From contig CM060732.1 in the NCBI GenBank assembly GCA_030704615.1, positions 49,025,053-49,085,052 on the forward strand: a stretch of 60,000 nucleotides of DNA, read 5' to 3'. Origin of the DNA: Takakia lepidozioides. Taxonomy: Eukaryota; Streptophyta; Takakiopsida; Takakiales; Takakiaceae. The translations under genes and the position numbers were made by a program. Below, piece after piece: positions 8,801 to 18,174 of this stretch (within the stretch, counting starts at the first letter, position 1; each line of letters starts with the position of its first letter). The notes under the pieces are model-generated. The model worked only from the letters and a program-made list of their open reading frames with translations, did no database searches and was not told the DNA's origin.

Positions 8801-10747
8801 TTTTTTTTTCCCTTTGTTGCCCCCTCTCTCTCTCTCTCTCCCTCCATCCTTGGAATTGGCCGGTTTTATCAGTGTTAATTTCCTGTGTTTTCATCCATAC
8901 CGGATGGACTCTGGCAGTTTTTTCACCCATCCTATAATGATTTTCATCCATACCAGATGAACTACCAGGGTGGACACTGAATTACCTCTAAGATGAGTCT
9001 CTGATTTTTCATTCCTCTTTTATTGACTTTCATCCACATCGGATGAGTCACCAGAGAATGAAGAATTATCTCTGTGGGGGTTGCCCCTGGCATCCTATTT
9101 TTCCATCCATACCGGATGAAAAATGCCAGGATATTAATTTTTTCATTCCTCTTTTATTGTTTTTTCATGCGTACCGGATGAGGCATTTTTGGGATGTGGA
9201 ATTACCCGTGAGGATGTTAAACCGATGCCTTGGATGTTATTTCCTGTTTTTTCATCCTACTGCTGGATTTTTTCCAATGGATGAACTCAATAATTTTTTT
9301 TCATCTGAACCGGACGAAGTGTACAGCTTTTGATGGCCCTGGACTGATATTGATTACCCCTAATTATGGTTAGTTAAGGTGTGAAACCCTAACCCCTACC
9401 CTAAAACCTACCGTTTAACCTAGCTACGGATAAAATCCGTCGGGTTTTAAAGGATATGGTGTTCATCGTGCACGGATGAAAACTCGGGCAAGAGCCCTAG
9501 GATGTCTCTCCCGCCGTCAGAAGCACGAGCAGTGCTTCTGAGCTCGCGGGAAGAGCGTTATGGCGTATGCGTTTTGTTGCTACCCTGTTTGCTGCATCGT
9601 ACCCGTGTTGGGCGATCTCCTGGGGATGCGCAATGGCGGCACTTTGTTTTTTCTTACAAGCGGGAGACAATGCTGTGAATGCATCGTCTCTTTCCCTCCT
9701 CTGGCTTTTAATTTTTGCAGCGGCGCTTGTGTGGGGAAGTATCTCTCTCTCATTTCTTAAACCTAGCAAGTGTGCTTGTATGCTTCACATCTCATTTGCT
9801 TTGCTGGAGGTGGCTTGCTGGTGGTGATGGCGCACGGTTCTTTTCCCCAATCGCTTAAGGTGCTTTTGGTGATTAGGGTTCCTTTTGTTTTATGTCTTTC
9901 TCTCTTGCTTTTGAGGTTCTTAGTTGACATCGATGACAAGTGTAGGGGTCTGTGATTCACCTGGGGTTCCACAATCCTCACTAACCTGTTGGTTTTTGTG
10001 GGGGCTTGTGATGGGACCAGGTGAGGATCCCGACTTGCTTTGAATTCTCTTGAGCTTGCAGATATGGAACATATTGTGTATGGCGTCTTGACCTGGCTGC
10101 TGTCTGCAGCCCCGATTTCGGCCCACTTGCTCCTGGTTTGGCATGCCGATGCTTACTTTTGACTTATGTTTTGCTGCCTTTGATGGAGCATTTCGGCATG
10201 ACAGACCTGTCTCTTGAAGCCCAGCATCTGGACCTTACCTTGTCTTGTAATCTTTGACAGCAGTGCCTGTGGATTATTAAGCTAGGTAATGTTTTGGCCT
10301 TAAAGAGGAGGTGAGTTTTATGGGTAAGGCCTCAGTGGCTGTCAGGCTCTAAGGAAGAGGAGGCCCTGATTTTTAAGATGGCAGCCTAACAAGGCACTGA
10401 CAGACTTCTTTCATACCTGAATCTGGTGTGGAATTGAGCATAGTGAGGTTTATTTGCAAACCCTGGCATAAGCCTCCTGGAAAACAGTGTTGGTAAGTTC
10501 TACTTGACCTTTGCCAAAGATTATTAGCCTTGTCTTACCATCAGGCCAGTTATCTGCAATGTATGGATTATTTTTTGGCCAAGAGGGCTTGGTCCCGGGC
10601 ACTCAAGATGTTTGTGTGTATATGTCTTGAATCTGTAATATGGCAGGCCGTTCTTCCATTCCCAAGATGCCTTGCATGATGCATGTCTTGGGGCAATTTT
10701 GAATGGTATAGAACGAGACTGCAATCTGTCTTGTCATGGCCAAGAGG
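8782..10747 (+). mobile_element. Repeat arm 1R, inner part
   Basis: The arm begins at the CTCAGTCACT stem, then a CT microsatellite and the motif GGGAATTGGCAG or its variant. A dyad cluster (8891-9480), an AACCCTAACCCC telo-box-like block (9385-9400), a TTAGTTGACATCGATGACAA block (9920) and AATCCTCACTAACCTGTTGG (9970) follow. The same blocks occur in the same order in arms 2R (22742-24190) and 3R (27895-29682). From 10270 the sequence matches 28850-29050. At 10752 the arm is interrupted by the chromovirus and resumes at 17333. The short ORFs inside are not conserved between arms and look non-coding. Confidence 0.6.
8891..9480. repeat. CATCC-N-GGATG dyad array in arm 1R
   Basis: Short inverted repeats lie at 8891, 8944, 9030, 9103, 9165, 9301 and 9462, with a looser one near 9250. 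The typical copy is TCATCCATACCGGATGA, with a 3- to 6-base centre, so each could form a small hairpin or bind a dimer. Spacing is mostly 50-85 bases. At 9426-9440, ACGGATAAAATCCGT is a further palindrome. Confidence 0.75.
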
Positions 10748-10750
10748 GTT
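10605..10750. repeat. CAAGATG...CATGTCTTG dyads, outer arm 1R (before the chromovirus)
   Basis: CAAGATGTTTG...TATGTCTTG (from 10605) and CAAGATGCCTTG...CATGTCTTG (from 10669) form imperfect dyads with arms CAAGAtg/caTCTTG, in a repeat unit that includes AATCTGTAATATGGCAGG. The unit continues after the chromovirus at 17333-17900, which shows that the two stretches were once joined. Confidence 0.6.
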
Positions 10751-10752
10751 AT
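10748..10752. repeat. Target-site duplication GTTAT, left copy
   Basis: GTTAT lies directly before the TGTCG end of the left LTR; the right copy is at 17328-17332 directly after CGACA. Five bases is the normal duplication size for Ty3/gypsy integrases. Confidence 0.9.
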
Positions 10753-11476
10753 TGTCGCGCACCTCACTTCGGTAAGCTCCCCTTCAAGTCATAGTTACTC
10801 GCTTTGATGCGTGCGCCTAACTCCTAACCTGGCCGCCGGACCAACTCGGAGCTTCGGCTGCTCACCGGGACATAACGGTCCCCCTTTTCTCCCTCAACAG
10901 ACCCTCCACCAATTTGGGCCTAGTGGAAATTCCCTTGGTAGCTGGCAGTCCGGAATAGCTCCCCACTTCTTGGTCGCTTTCCGGCTCGCTCGCTTACTCA
11001 CTAGTTTTTTGTCACCAACGGGCTTGCACCGTTCTTGGGGTTACTACTCCCTATATATACTTCTATGACTGTCCGCGGGGGTTTCACAAACAACCATGCC
11101 ATTTTATGGCGAACCACCACGAAGACCCTCGATTCCCGGTGATGAGTCGCGGTGAGTCTTGGCCCACCCACCACAGCCCCATTGGACCGTGGTGAGTCCC
11201 AAGACTCCCCACGACTCCCACCACAAGGTCTCCGCCCCATGGTGAGTCCTATGCCACCCCCACTAAGTCCCACTAAGCTACCACCACCCCTTGTGGAGCC
11301 ACCCCCACCGCAACCCGGTGTGCGGGGCTCCACTTAGTGAGCGCCTCCGCCTCCTTGAGTGCCTTGGGCACTCAAGGGTGCTTCAACCCCCCGTACCTAT
11401 TGCTGCCACCGCCCCCACCACAGGGGCAGCCCCTCTGCGTCCCGACCCCCTGCCCTCAAGGCAAAGGGCCGCGACA
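10753..11476 (-). repeat. 3' LTR of the chromovirus
   Basis: Runs from TGTCGCGC to GCGACA. On the minus strand it contains TATATATAGGG (around 11050-11062), a likely U3 TATA box. Homologous throughout to 16608-17327. A purine-rich stretch on the minus strand just inside (11477-11490) is a candidate polypurine tract. Confidence 0.9.
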
Positions 11477-12370
11477 CACACCCCTACCAACAGGGAGTCG
11501 ATGTCCTCATCGACTTGTCCATTTTGTAGACTCGAACATCCAAGTTGTGGCGTCCCATATCAAAGAGTTTGTTTCCGCACCATGGCAAAGAACCAAACCC
11601 CACACTTGACTCTACTCTCCACTAGCTAGTTCGGTCGACTTCTTCCAAGTCCCAGCCAAGGGTGGAGCCTCTCAAGCTCCACCGAGTGCACTCTTGTTGG
11701 CCTACTTCAAGGCCAAAGAACGATCATCCCCGAGGATCGAATTGCCTTACTGCAACAACATTGCTTGCGACCGCTCATGATGCCGTTTTTGGCATCACCT
11801 TGAGCAAGGGTTCACCTTGAACCCTTTTTGACTAAGAAGATAACCTTGATCTAACCATGCACCCCAATCACTACAATTGGGTCCGCCTTGGAATGCTTGC
11901 CTGAGGTACGGGAACACGCCGAAGCCGCACTACGACTTCGTCCCGAGGCTACAGGATTATAGTACGTGAACGGAAGCACGTAGCTTCCGCGTTAGCCCGC
12001 ACTACAAGGCAACCCCCTCGGTAGCGCAGTTATAGTACGCGCACGCGCCAGGTGCGCACTAGCACGTGAACTCCCAAGGAAGGCACAAGTTTCCTTGCCC
12101 CTTGGATGGGAGTCACCCGATTTTGGCACTACGCAAACACACGATTAATCCAATTTACCTCTCCCACTTTTGTAAGCTAGCATGCATTCTACACACTAGC
12201 CAACCATACCATGCATCACCATTCCAACAAAATAGGACGCACCACATTTGGAAACCATTTCATTTATAACAAAATTTGTACAATACAAGTTTTTGCAATC
12301 GGATTTCTGAGCTAGCTAAGCTGGGCTAAGCATGCATTTCCTCCCCCACGATCCAAGGTTGATGTCCCCA
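11477..12370. other. Non-coding internal region before the 3' LTR
   Basis: Between the chromodomain stop and the 3' LTR there is about 900 bases without a conserved frame on either strand. It has repeated GCACGTGAAC and TAGTACGYG-like motifs at 11960-12070. I see no gene; this is an untranslated region or decayed sequence of the element. Confidence 0.5.
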
Positions 12371-13446
12371 TCAACGTTTATTCTTCTTTTGAGGTCGCCC
12401 TTCGAAAGCTGCAACCGCCTCGGATGCGTTTCCCATTTCTGAGGCACGCATCCAAGATGCCTCCACATGATGATAGCCCTTCCATTTCACGAGATACTCC
12501 GTTTCTCGATTCTTGAACCTCCTCGACTTAAGCATTGCCTCCACCTCGTACTCAGGTTCATTTTCATGATCCAACAGCACAGGTGGCGGACGCAACACTT
12601 GATGCCAATTCGTACGCGCTTCATCTTTGAAGTAAGGTGCACCTTGCTGTTTGCCGACAGCTCCAATTCATACACGTCCTCATTCATAACCTTCCGGATG
12701 CGAAAGGGTCCCGCATATGGAGGTACGAACTTCGGACTCACTTCCGGAGGTAGTCAAAAATTCTTGATGTTCAACCAGACCTCCATGCCTGCCTCAAACT
12801 TAACTTCCCTCCGCTTCCGATTCGCCTGCCATTCAAACCGTTTCCTAGCTTTGGCAATGTTGTACTTTGCGAGCTTCAACAAACGCTCGCGTTCTTCCAA
12901 TACCGCCGCTGCTGCCGGTTCCTCAACGTCCTGGGCGGCCCAACTTGTCAACACCAGAGGTGCTTTTCCATAGACCAATATGAAAGGGGAAACTCCCGTT
13001 GCGGAGTGTTTTGTGTTATTATAACATAATTCTGCCGCGTCCAAGTGCTCCACCTAGTCTGATTGGTCTGCCGACACGTAATTCCCCAAGATCTGCTTCA
13101 CCACGGAATTCACTCTTTTCGTTTGGCCGTCCGTTGTAGGTCAGAAGGCGGTGCTCATCTTGAGCCTCGTCCCCATCTTTTTCCCAAGCGCCCTCCAAAA
13201 TTTACTCGTGAACTTTGGATTGCGGTCCGAGACAATATCCTTCGGGAGTCCATGATGCTTGAAGACGTGGGCGAAGTAAAGTCGCCCCGTCTCCTGCGCT
13301 GTTGTCGTCTCCTTGGTGGGGATGAAATGACCCATTTTACTGAACCTATCCACCACCACCATGATCGCATCGAATCCTTTTGACAGCGGCATAGCAGTTA
13401 TGAAATCCATCGAGACACTTTCCCAAGACCCCTCTGGAATCGGCAA
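12371..13446 (-). pseudogene. Integrase and chromodomain part of the chromovirus pol
   Basis: From right to left: the integrase core in 13446-13141 (GSWESVSMDFITAMP, VVVDRFSKMGHFIP, DIVSDRNPKFTS), with D of MDF and D of SDR in place; the end of the core in 13053-12754 (LCYNNTKHSATGVSPF, VYGKAP, with the E of the D-D-E triad unclear); then the GPFRI beta-barrel (12741-12487). Last comes a chromodomain (12598-12371) with YEVEAMLKSR, YLVKWKGY and ASWMRASEM. Chromodomains of this class steer integration to marked chromatin. The parts lie in different frames, so no full protein can be made from this copy. Confidence 0.85.
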
Positions 13447-14100
13447 GGGTTGTAACAGCCCCGCTTGCTTTTTGTACTCGCTCCGGTTTTGTTGGCATGT
13501 GGTGCATGTCTTGACATACTCCTCGGCCTCCTCCCTCAGTTTGGGCCAGAAATACTCTTTCTTCTAGAGTGTCGTGGTGCGCTTGGCTCCGTCGTGGCCC
13601 GCAAGCGGACCATCATTCTCTCAAGAGACCATCTCTGATCCCTCCCTTCGGCACGTAGAGACGGTTTTGCTTATACCGGAGCAGTCCATTTTGCAAGTGA
13701 AATTGCGATTTAACCCCCATCCTCAAGTCCCGCATCACGGACTTCGCCATCTCATCCTTCCGGTAAGCCTTCCGGATCTTCCTTTGGAGCGCCGTCTCGC
13801 CCTTGTACACCAACATGAGCTGCTGCATTCTGCTTAAAGCATCGGCCACCACATTGTCCCGTCCCGGTTTGTACTAGATATCCACGTCGAACACCGCCAA
13901 AGTATCTTGCCACCTAAGTTGTTTTGGGGACAACTTAGGCTGCGTGGCAAAATATTTCACCGTGGCATTGTCCGTGAACCAACATAGTGGCGCCAAAGCT
14001 CAAGGCAATGCACCACCGCCTTCATTTCCTTCTCATGCGTAGGCCACCGTCGCTCCACTTCATTCAGTTTCGTACTTTCGTAAGCCACTGAACGTCCATC
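13447..14100 (-). pseudogene. RNase H and zinc-binding linker remains of the chromovirus
   Basis: A TAG at about 14101 follows GGVLM, where family members continue with Q-D-G-R, so this looks like a CAG-to-TAG nonsense change. Downstream, fragments such as VAYESTKLNEVERRWPTHEK match the RNase H region, and 13852-13613 holds the linker before the integrase (VADALSRMQQ). Further stops and frame shifts break the stretch. Confidence 0.7.
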
Positions 14101-15003
14101 CTACATGAGTACACCCCCTATTGGGAAGTCCGACGCATCCGTATAAATCTCAAATGGACGGTCGAACACCGGGATTTTGAGGACTGGAGCTTTCGCCATC
14201 CGCTGCTTCAACTCGGCGAAAGCTTGGCCACAAAAGGTGTTCCATACCCAGACTTTGGATTTACGCAGAAGGTCTGACAGCGGCCTCGTGATCTTGGCGA
14301 AATTTCTTACATACTTCCGGTAATAGGAGGCGAGTCCTAGGAAGGATCGTACTCCCGGGACCGAAGTCGGAGGTTCCCAGTCCAAGATCGCCCTCAGCTT
14401 TCTGTCATCCATTTTGATCCCATCCTGTGTAATCACATGCCCTAGGAACTTCACTTTTGTGACCCCGAATTCGCACTTTGAAGCTTTGGCATACAGCTTT
14501 CCTTCCCGCAATTTTTGGAACACCCTCCTTGGCAAATGGTACCGATTTTTGATAGTCACCTTATTCAGAGCCCTGTAATCGACACACATCCGCAGCGTCC
14601 CATCCTTCTTGTCTGCAAATAGCACCGAGGCTCCGTAAGGTGACTTACTCGGCTGGATGTACCCCTTTGACATTAGATTTTTGAGCTGAGTCTTCAGCTC
14701 GACCAACTCTCTGTGGCTCAACCGGTAGGGCGCCTTGGCAGGCGGCTCCAATCCTGGTATCACCTCAATCTTGTGGTAAACTCCCCTTCGCACTGGCAAG
14801 CCGCTTGGTAAATCCTCCGGCATCACATCCTGGTATTTCTCCAAGATCCCTTTGATCCAATCTGGGCTCAGCTCCCTATCGCCTTCTCCCTTCACTTGTC
14901 TTACGTAAAGCAAAAACTGGGGCTCGTGTGACTCCTCCACGACCCACTCCCTTGCTGACAGAAGGTTTATTCGCCCTCCCACGGGGTTGGGCGTTTCCGA
15001 CAC
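14101..15003 (-). pseudogene. Reverse transcriptase with in-frame loss of its catalytic core
   Basis: The 300-residue frame starts with a protease-RT linker, then RT fingers (YRLSHRELVELK, SKSPYGASVLF, MCVDYRALNKVTIKNRY). At HLPRRVFQKLREGKLYAK it jumps from the first RT block directly to the thumb (YAKASKCEFGVTKVKFLGHV, then FLGLASYYRKYV). The roughly 100 residues that normally lie between, including the Y-x-D-D active site, are absent although the reading frame is intact. The copy therefore cannot reverse-transcribe. The frame ends in a TAG near 14101. Confidence 0.88.
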
Positions 15004-16552
15004 TCGTAAAACTTCGCCACCATTCCCACGGTAGCGTGACTACTCTCTTGCGGCCATCTATGACCGCTCCGGATTTGCTCAAAAAGGTCATCCCAAAAAT
15101 GAGATCCACTCCATCGATCTCGCAAATGGTGAAGTTCTCACGTCCCTCCCAACTCCCCAGTTGGAGAGGAACATCGAACGCCAACCTGGTCGCCATGGTT
15201 CCATATGGGGGCCATATCACTTGTCGAGAGTCCCAGCTTCCGTGCCGTTGCCGGTGTCATGAAGGAGTGCGACGCTCCTGTGTCCACCAACAACGACACG
15301 TTAGTTCCGGAGATTATCCCACTCACAAACATTAACTGACTCCCTTTACACAAGGCGCCAGTTTCCTGATACAACTCACAAGAGTAGTTGCCTACCTTGC
15401 AAGTCTTGGCGACCACCGCCTCCACCAAGCGGCTGATGGAATCTTCCGAAAACTCCGTGGTTGCCCGAGTCATGTTCAATTCTCGGGGTTTTGTGCACTT
15501 CTTGGCCATGTGCCCGGGCTCCCCGCAATTGAAGCACACTCCATCGAAGGTCGCCTTTTGTCCGCCATAAGGCGTCGCACCTGATTTTCCTTTCGAAGCA
15601 CCGGGTGTCGTCTTGGCGTGTGAAGGCCCTCCCTTCGATTTCCACGTGCCACTGTCGCCGTGTGGCCTATCCCACTTCTTTTCCAGTCGAAAGGAGTCAC
15701 CCTCCCGCCGGGTCTTCTTGTGGTTCAGCTCCGTACGGCCTTGTCTTTCGCCCCTAGGGACATCCAAGAAACATTCAACCCTCTCAATTGCCTCGTTCAA
15801 AGTCTTAGGTGGCTTCTCCTCCAACTTCCGCCTGGCCCATGGGGCCAGTCCCACCACAAAGTTGAAGACCATTTCTGGTTCTGCCATGTCCGCGACTTCG
15901 AGCAACAGCACATTGAAAGCCTGAACATATCCCCGAATGTCATCCGTTTGCTTCAAATTCCTCATCTTGTCCCGGGCGAGCCAGGATGCGTTGAGGGGCA
16001 CAAACTGTCTCTTGATAAGTTCCTCAAACTCCAATTCAAGGTTTCCGGGTTTGAACCTCGGTCGTGAAGGCGTTTCTGCCACCATTGTTGAGCATAGCCC
16101 CTCAAATAGGTGGGAGCCACTTCCACCCGATCTTCGTCACTCAACTTGGCTGCCCAGAAATACTGCTCTAGCTCCAAGAGCCAGGTGTTGAGTGTCTTCC
16201 GATTTTGGACGCACTCGAAGGTGCCGGGTTCCTTAGGCTTCACCTTAAACTTTGCCTTAGTGGAAGTGGCATTAGCCGCCTTCAACACGTCTTTCAACGT
16301 CCCGCCAAACTGCGCCAATAACCCTTCCCAAAAGGCTGCTGGCATGGGAGGCATCTGTTGGTCTGTCGGAGCCCTCAAGGATTCCTCGGGCTCCGACTCC
16401 TCAGATTCCTCCTGTTCTTGAGAGGCCTCGTTTTCAAAAGCATGCATCGCTTCCTCAAATGGCGGCTTCGGTGACACGTCGCCCCAATCGGGCTCACCAG
16501 GATCATCATCTTTTGGGCCATTTCGCTTTCGCTTTGGCTTGCCCGACCCCAT
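15004..16552 (-). pseudogene. Gag and aspartic protease of the chromovirus
   Basis: Gag starts at the ATG complementary to 16550-16552 (MGSGKPKRKRNG), with an acidic, Pro/Glu-rich N-terminus and a capsid-like region (FWAAKLSDEDRVEVAPTYL, WWQKR). One frameshift near 16050 leads to FEELIKRQFVPLNA and the rest of the capsid. A single CCHC knuckle (CFNCGEPGHMAKKC) follows, then the protease with LLVDTGASHSFM as active-site loop. A second frameshift lies near 15220. The order and the knuckle are typical of Ty3/gypsy. Confidence 0.88.
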
Positions 16553-16593
16553 GATGAGGCCGATCCCAAGGACAATCGCGTACTGAACTCTAA

Positions 16594-16605
16594 CCTCTGA
16601 TACCA
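16594..16605 (-). promoter_or_regulatory. Primer binding site for initiator tRNA-Met
   Basis: The minus strand two bases inside the 5' LTR reads TGGTATCAGAGG, the standard complement of the 3' end of initiator methionine tRNA used by many plant LTR retrotransposons. Confidence 0.9.
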
Positions 16606-16607
16606 AG

Positions 16608-17327
16608 TGTCGCACACCTCACTTCGGTAAGCTCCCCTTCAAGTCATAGTTACTCGCTTTCATGCGCGCGCCTAACTCCCAACCTGGCCGCCGGGCCAAC
16701 TCAGAGCTTTGGCTGCTCACCGAGACATAACGATCCCCCTTTTCTACCCCAACAATCCACCAATTTGGACCTAGTGGAAATTCCATTGATAGTTGGCAGT
16801 CCGGAATAGCTCCCCACTTCTAGGTCGCTTTCCGGCTCGCTCGCTTACTCACTAGTTTTTGGTCACCAACGGGCTTGCACCGTTCTCGGGGTTACTACTC
16901 CCTATATATACTTCTGTGACTGTCCGCGGGGGTTTCACAAACAACCATGCCATTTTATGGTGAATCACCACGAAGACCCTCGATTCCCGGTGATGAGTCG
17001 CGGTGAGTCTTGGCCCTCCCACCACGGCCCCATTGGACCGTGGTGAGTCCCAAGACTCCCCACAACTCCCACCACAAGGTCTCCGCCCCGTGGTGAGTCC
17101 TATGCCACCCCCACTAAGTCCCACTAAGCTACCACCACCCCTTGTGGAGCCACCCCCACCGCAACCCGGTGTGCGGGGCTCCACTTAGTGAGCGCCTCCG
17201 CCTCCTTGAGTGCCTTGGGCACTCAAGGGTGCTTCAGCCCCCCGTACCTATTGCTGCCACCGCCCCCACCACATGGGCAGCCCCTCTGCGTCCCGACCCT
17301 CTGCCCTCAAGGCAAAGGGCCACGACA
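16608..17327 (-). repeat. 5' LTR of the chromovirus
   Basis: TGTCGCAC...CACGACA, 720 bases, with the same TATATATAGGG block (minus strand, about 16903-16917) as the 3' LTR. This LTR would drive the element. Confidence 0.9.
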
Positions 17328-17332
17328 GTTAT

Positions 17333-18105
17333 TTGGTTGCATGTTTGGAAACTGAAAAACTGCAAGCTGGTCCATCAAGATGCTTGTGTATACATGTCTT
17401 GAATCTGTAGTATGGCAGGCTATTCTTACCTACCCAAGGGGCTTTGCATGATGCATGTCTTGGGGTAATAACAAATGGTAAAGAATGAGGCTGCAATATG
17501 CTTTGTCATGCCCAAGAGGGTTACTTGGTTGCATGCTTGGAATTTGCCCAAATTGCAGGCTAGTCCATCAAGATGCTTGTGTGTACATATCTTGAATCTG
17601 TAATATGGCAGGTTGTTCTTACTTGCCCAAGATGCCTTGCATGATGTATGTCTTGGGGTAGTACTAATAAGATAGGCTGCAAATTATTTTGTCATACCCA
17701 AGATGTTTGCTTAAAGGGCATGTCTTGAATCTGTAATATTGCAGGTTGGCTTCACATACACAAGATGTTTTGCTCTAGAATGCATGTCTTGTTGTAATTA
17801 TGATGCCAGGAAAGGGTATGACAGGCGCAACAATCTGATTTTTCAGTACACAAGATGTTTGCTTATATGCTTGTCTTGTTGTCATGACTTGTACATAAAC
17901 AAACCCCGCCCTCCCACCCTGTTTATCATGAATGATTGGGTGAAATCAATTGGGAAGTCATGACTAGAATGGAAGTGTTAGATGGTGCCCTGTTTATGGG
18001 CTGTTTATGTCTTTAATTGACAATGACCCTAATAGGGTCTTGTCCATGTCTTGACATGACATGAATATCTTCCCACTCTCTCCATCTCTTTTGTCTCTCT
18101 CCCTC
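17333..18105 (+). mobile_element. Repeat arm 1R, outer part
   Basis: Continues the arm interrupted at 10752. It holds further CAAGATG...CATGTCTTG dyads (about 17377, 17446, 17567, 17630, 17700, 17760 and 17850), then the block CCCCGCCCTCCCACCCTGTT (17904) and TTGACAATGACCC...GGGTCTTG (18020). These terminal blocks recur in arm 3R at 29505-29650 and, inverted, at 18180-18235 and 30480-30665. Confidence 0.6.
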
Positions 18106-18174
18106 TCCTTCTCTCTTTTTAACCTTTTCTGCACCCTCTCTCCCTTGTGGTTTGTTTATTTTTGTGAGCAGCAA

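Larger units (their letters stand above)
10753..17327 (-). mobile_element. Ty3/gypsy chromovirus, complete but defective
   Basis: A 6575-base element on the minus strand with TG...CA LTRs (724 and 720 bases) and a GTTAT target duplication. Reading leftwards: 5' LTR 16608-17327, a PBS matching initiator tRNA-Met at 16594-16605, gag, protease, reverse transcriptase, RNase H remains, integrase, a C-terminal chromodomain, and the 3' LTR 10753-11476. Domain order and the chromodomain identify it as a chromovirus. Several frameshifts and stops break the polyprotein, and the RT core is missing. It sits in the outer part of repeat arm 1R, so it is younger than that arm. The LTRs differ at many sites, most densely in their first ~200 bases, so the insertion is not recent. 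Confidence 0.93.

Noticed and set aside
9385-9410. AACCCTAACCCCTACCCTAAAACC as an internal telomere
   Set aside because: It is only two or three imperfect units and recurs in each repeat arm, so it is part of the arm (telo-box-like), not a telomere scar.
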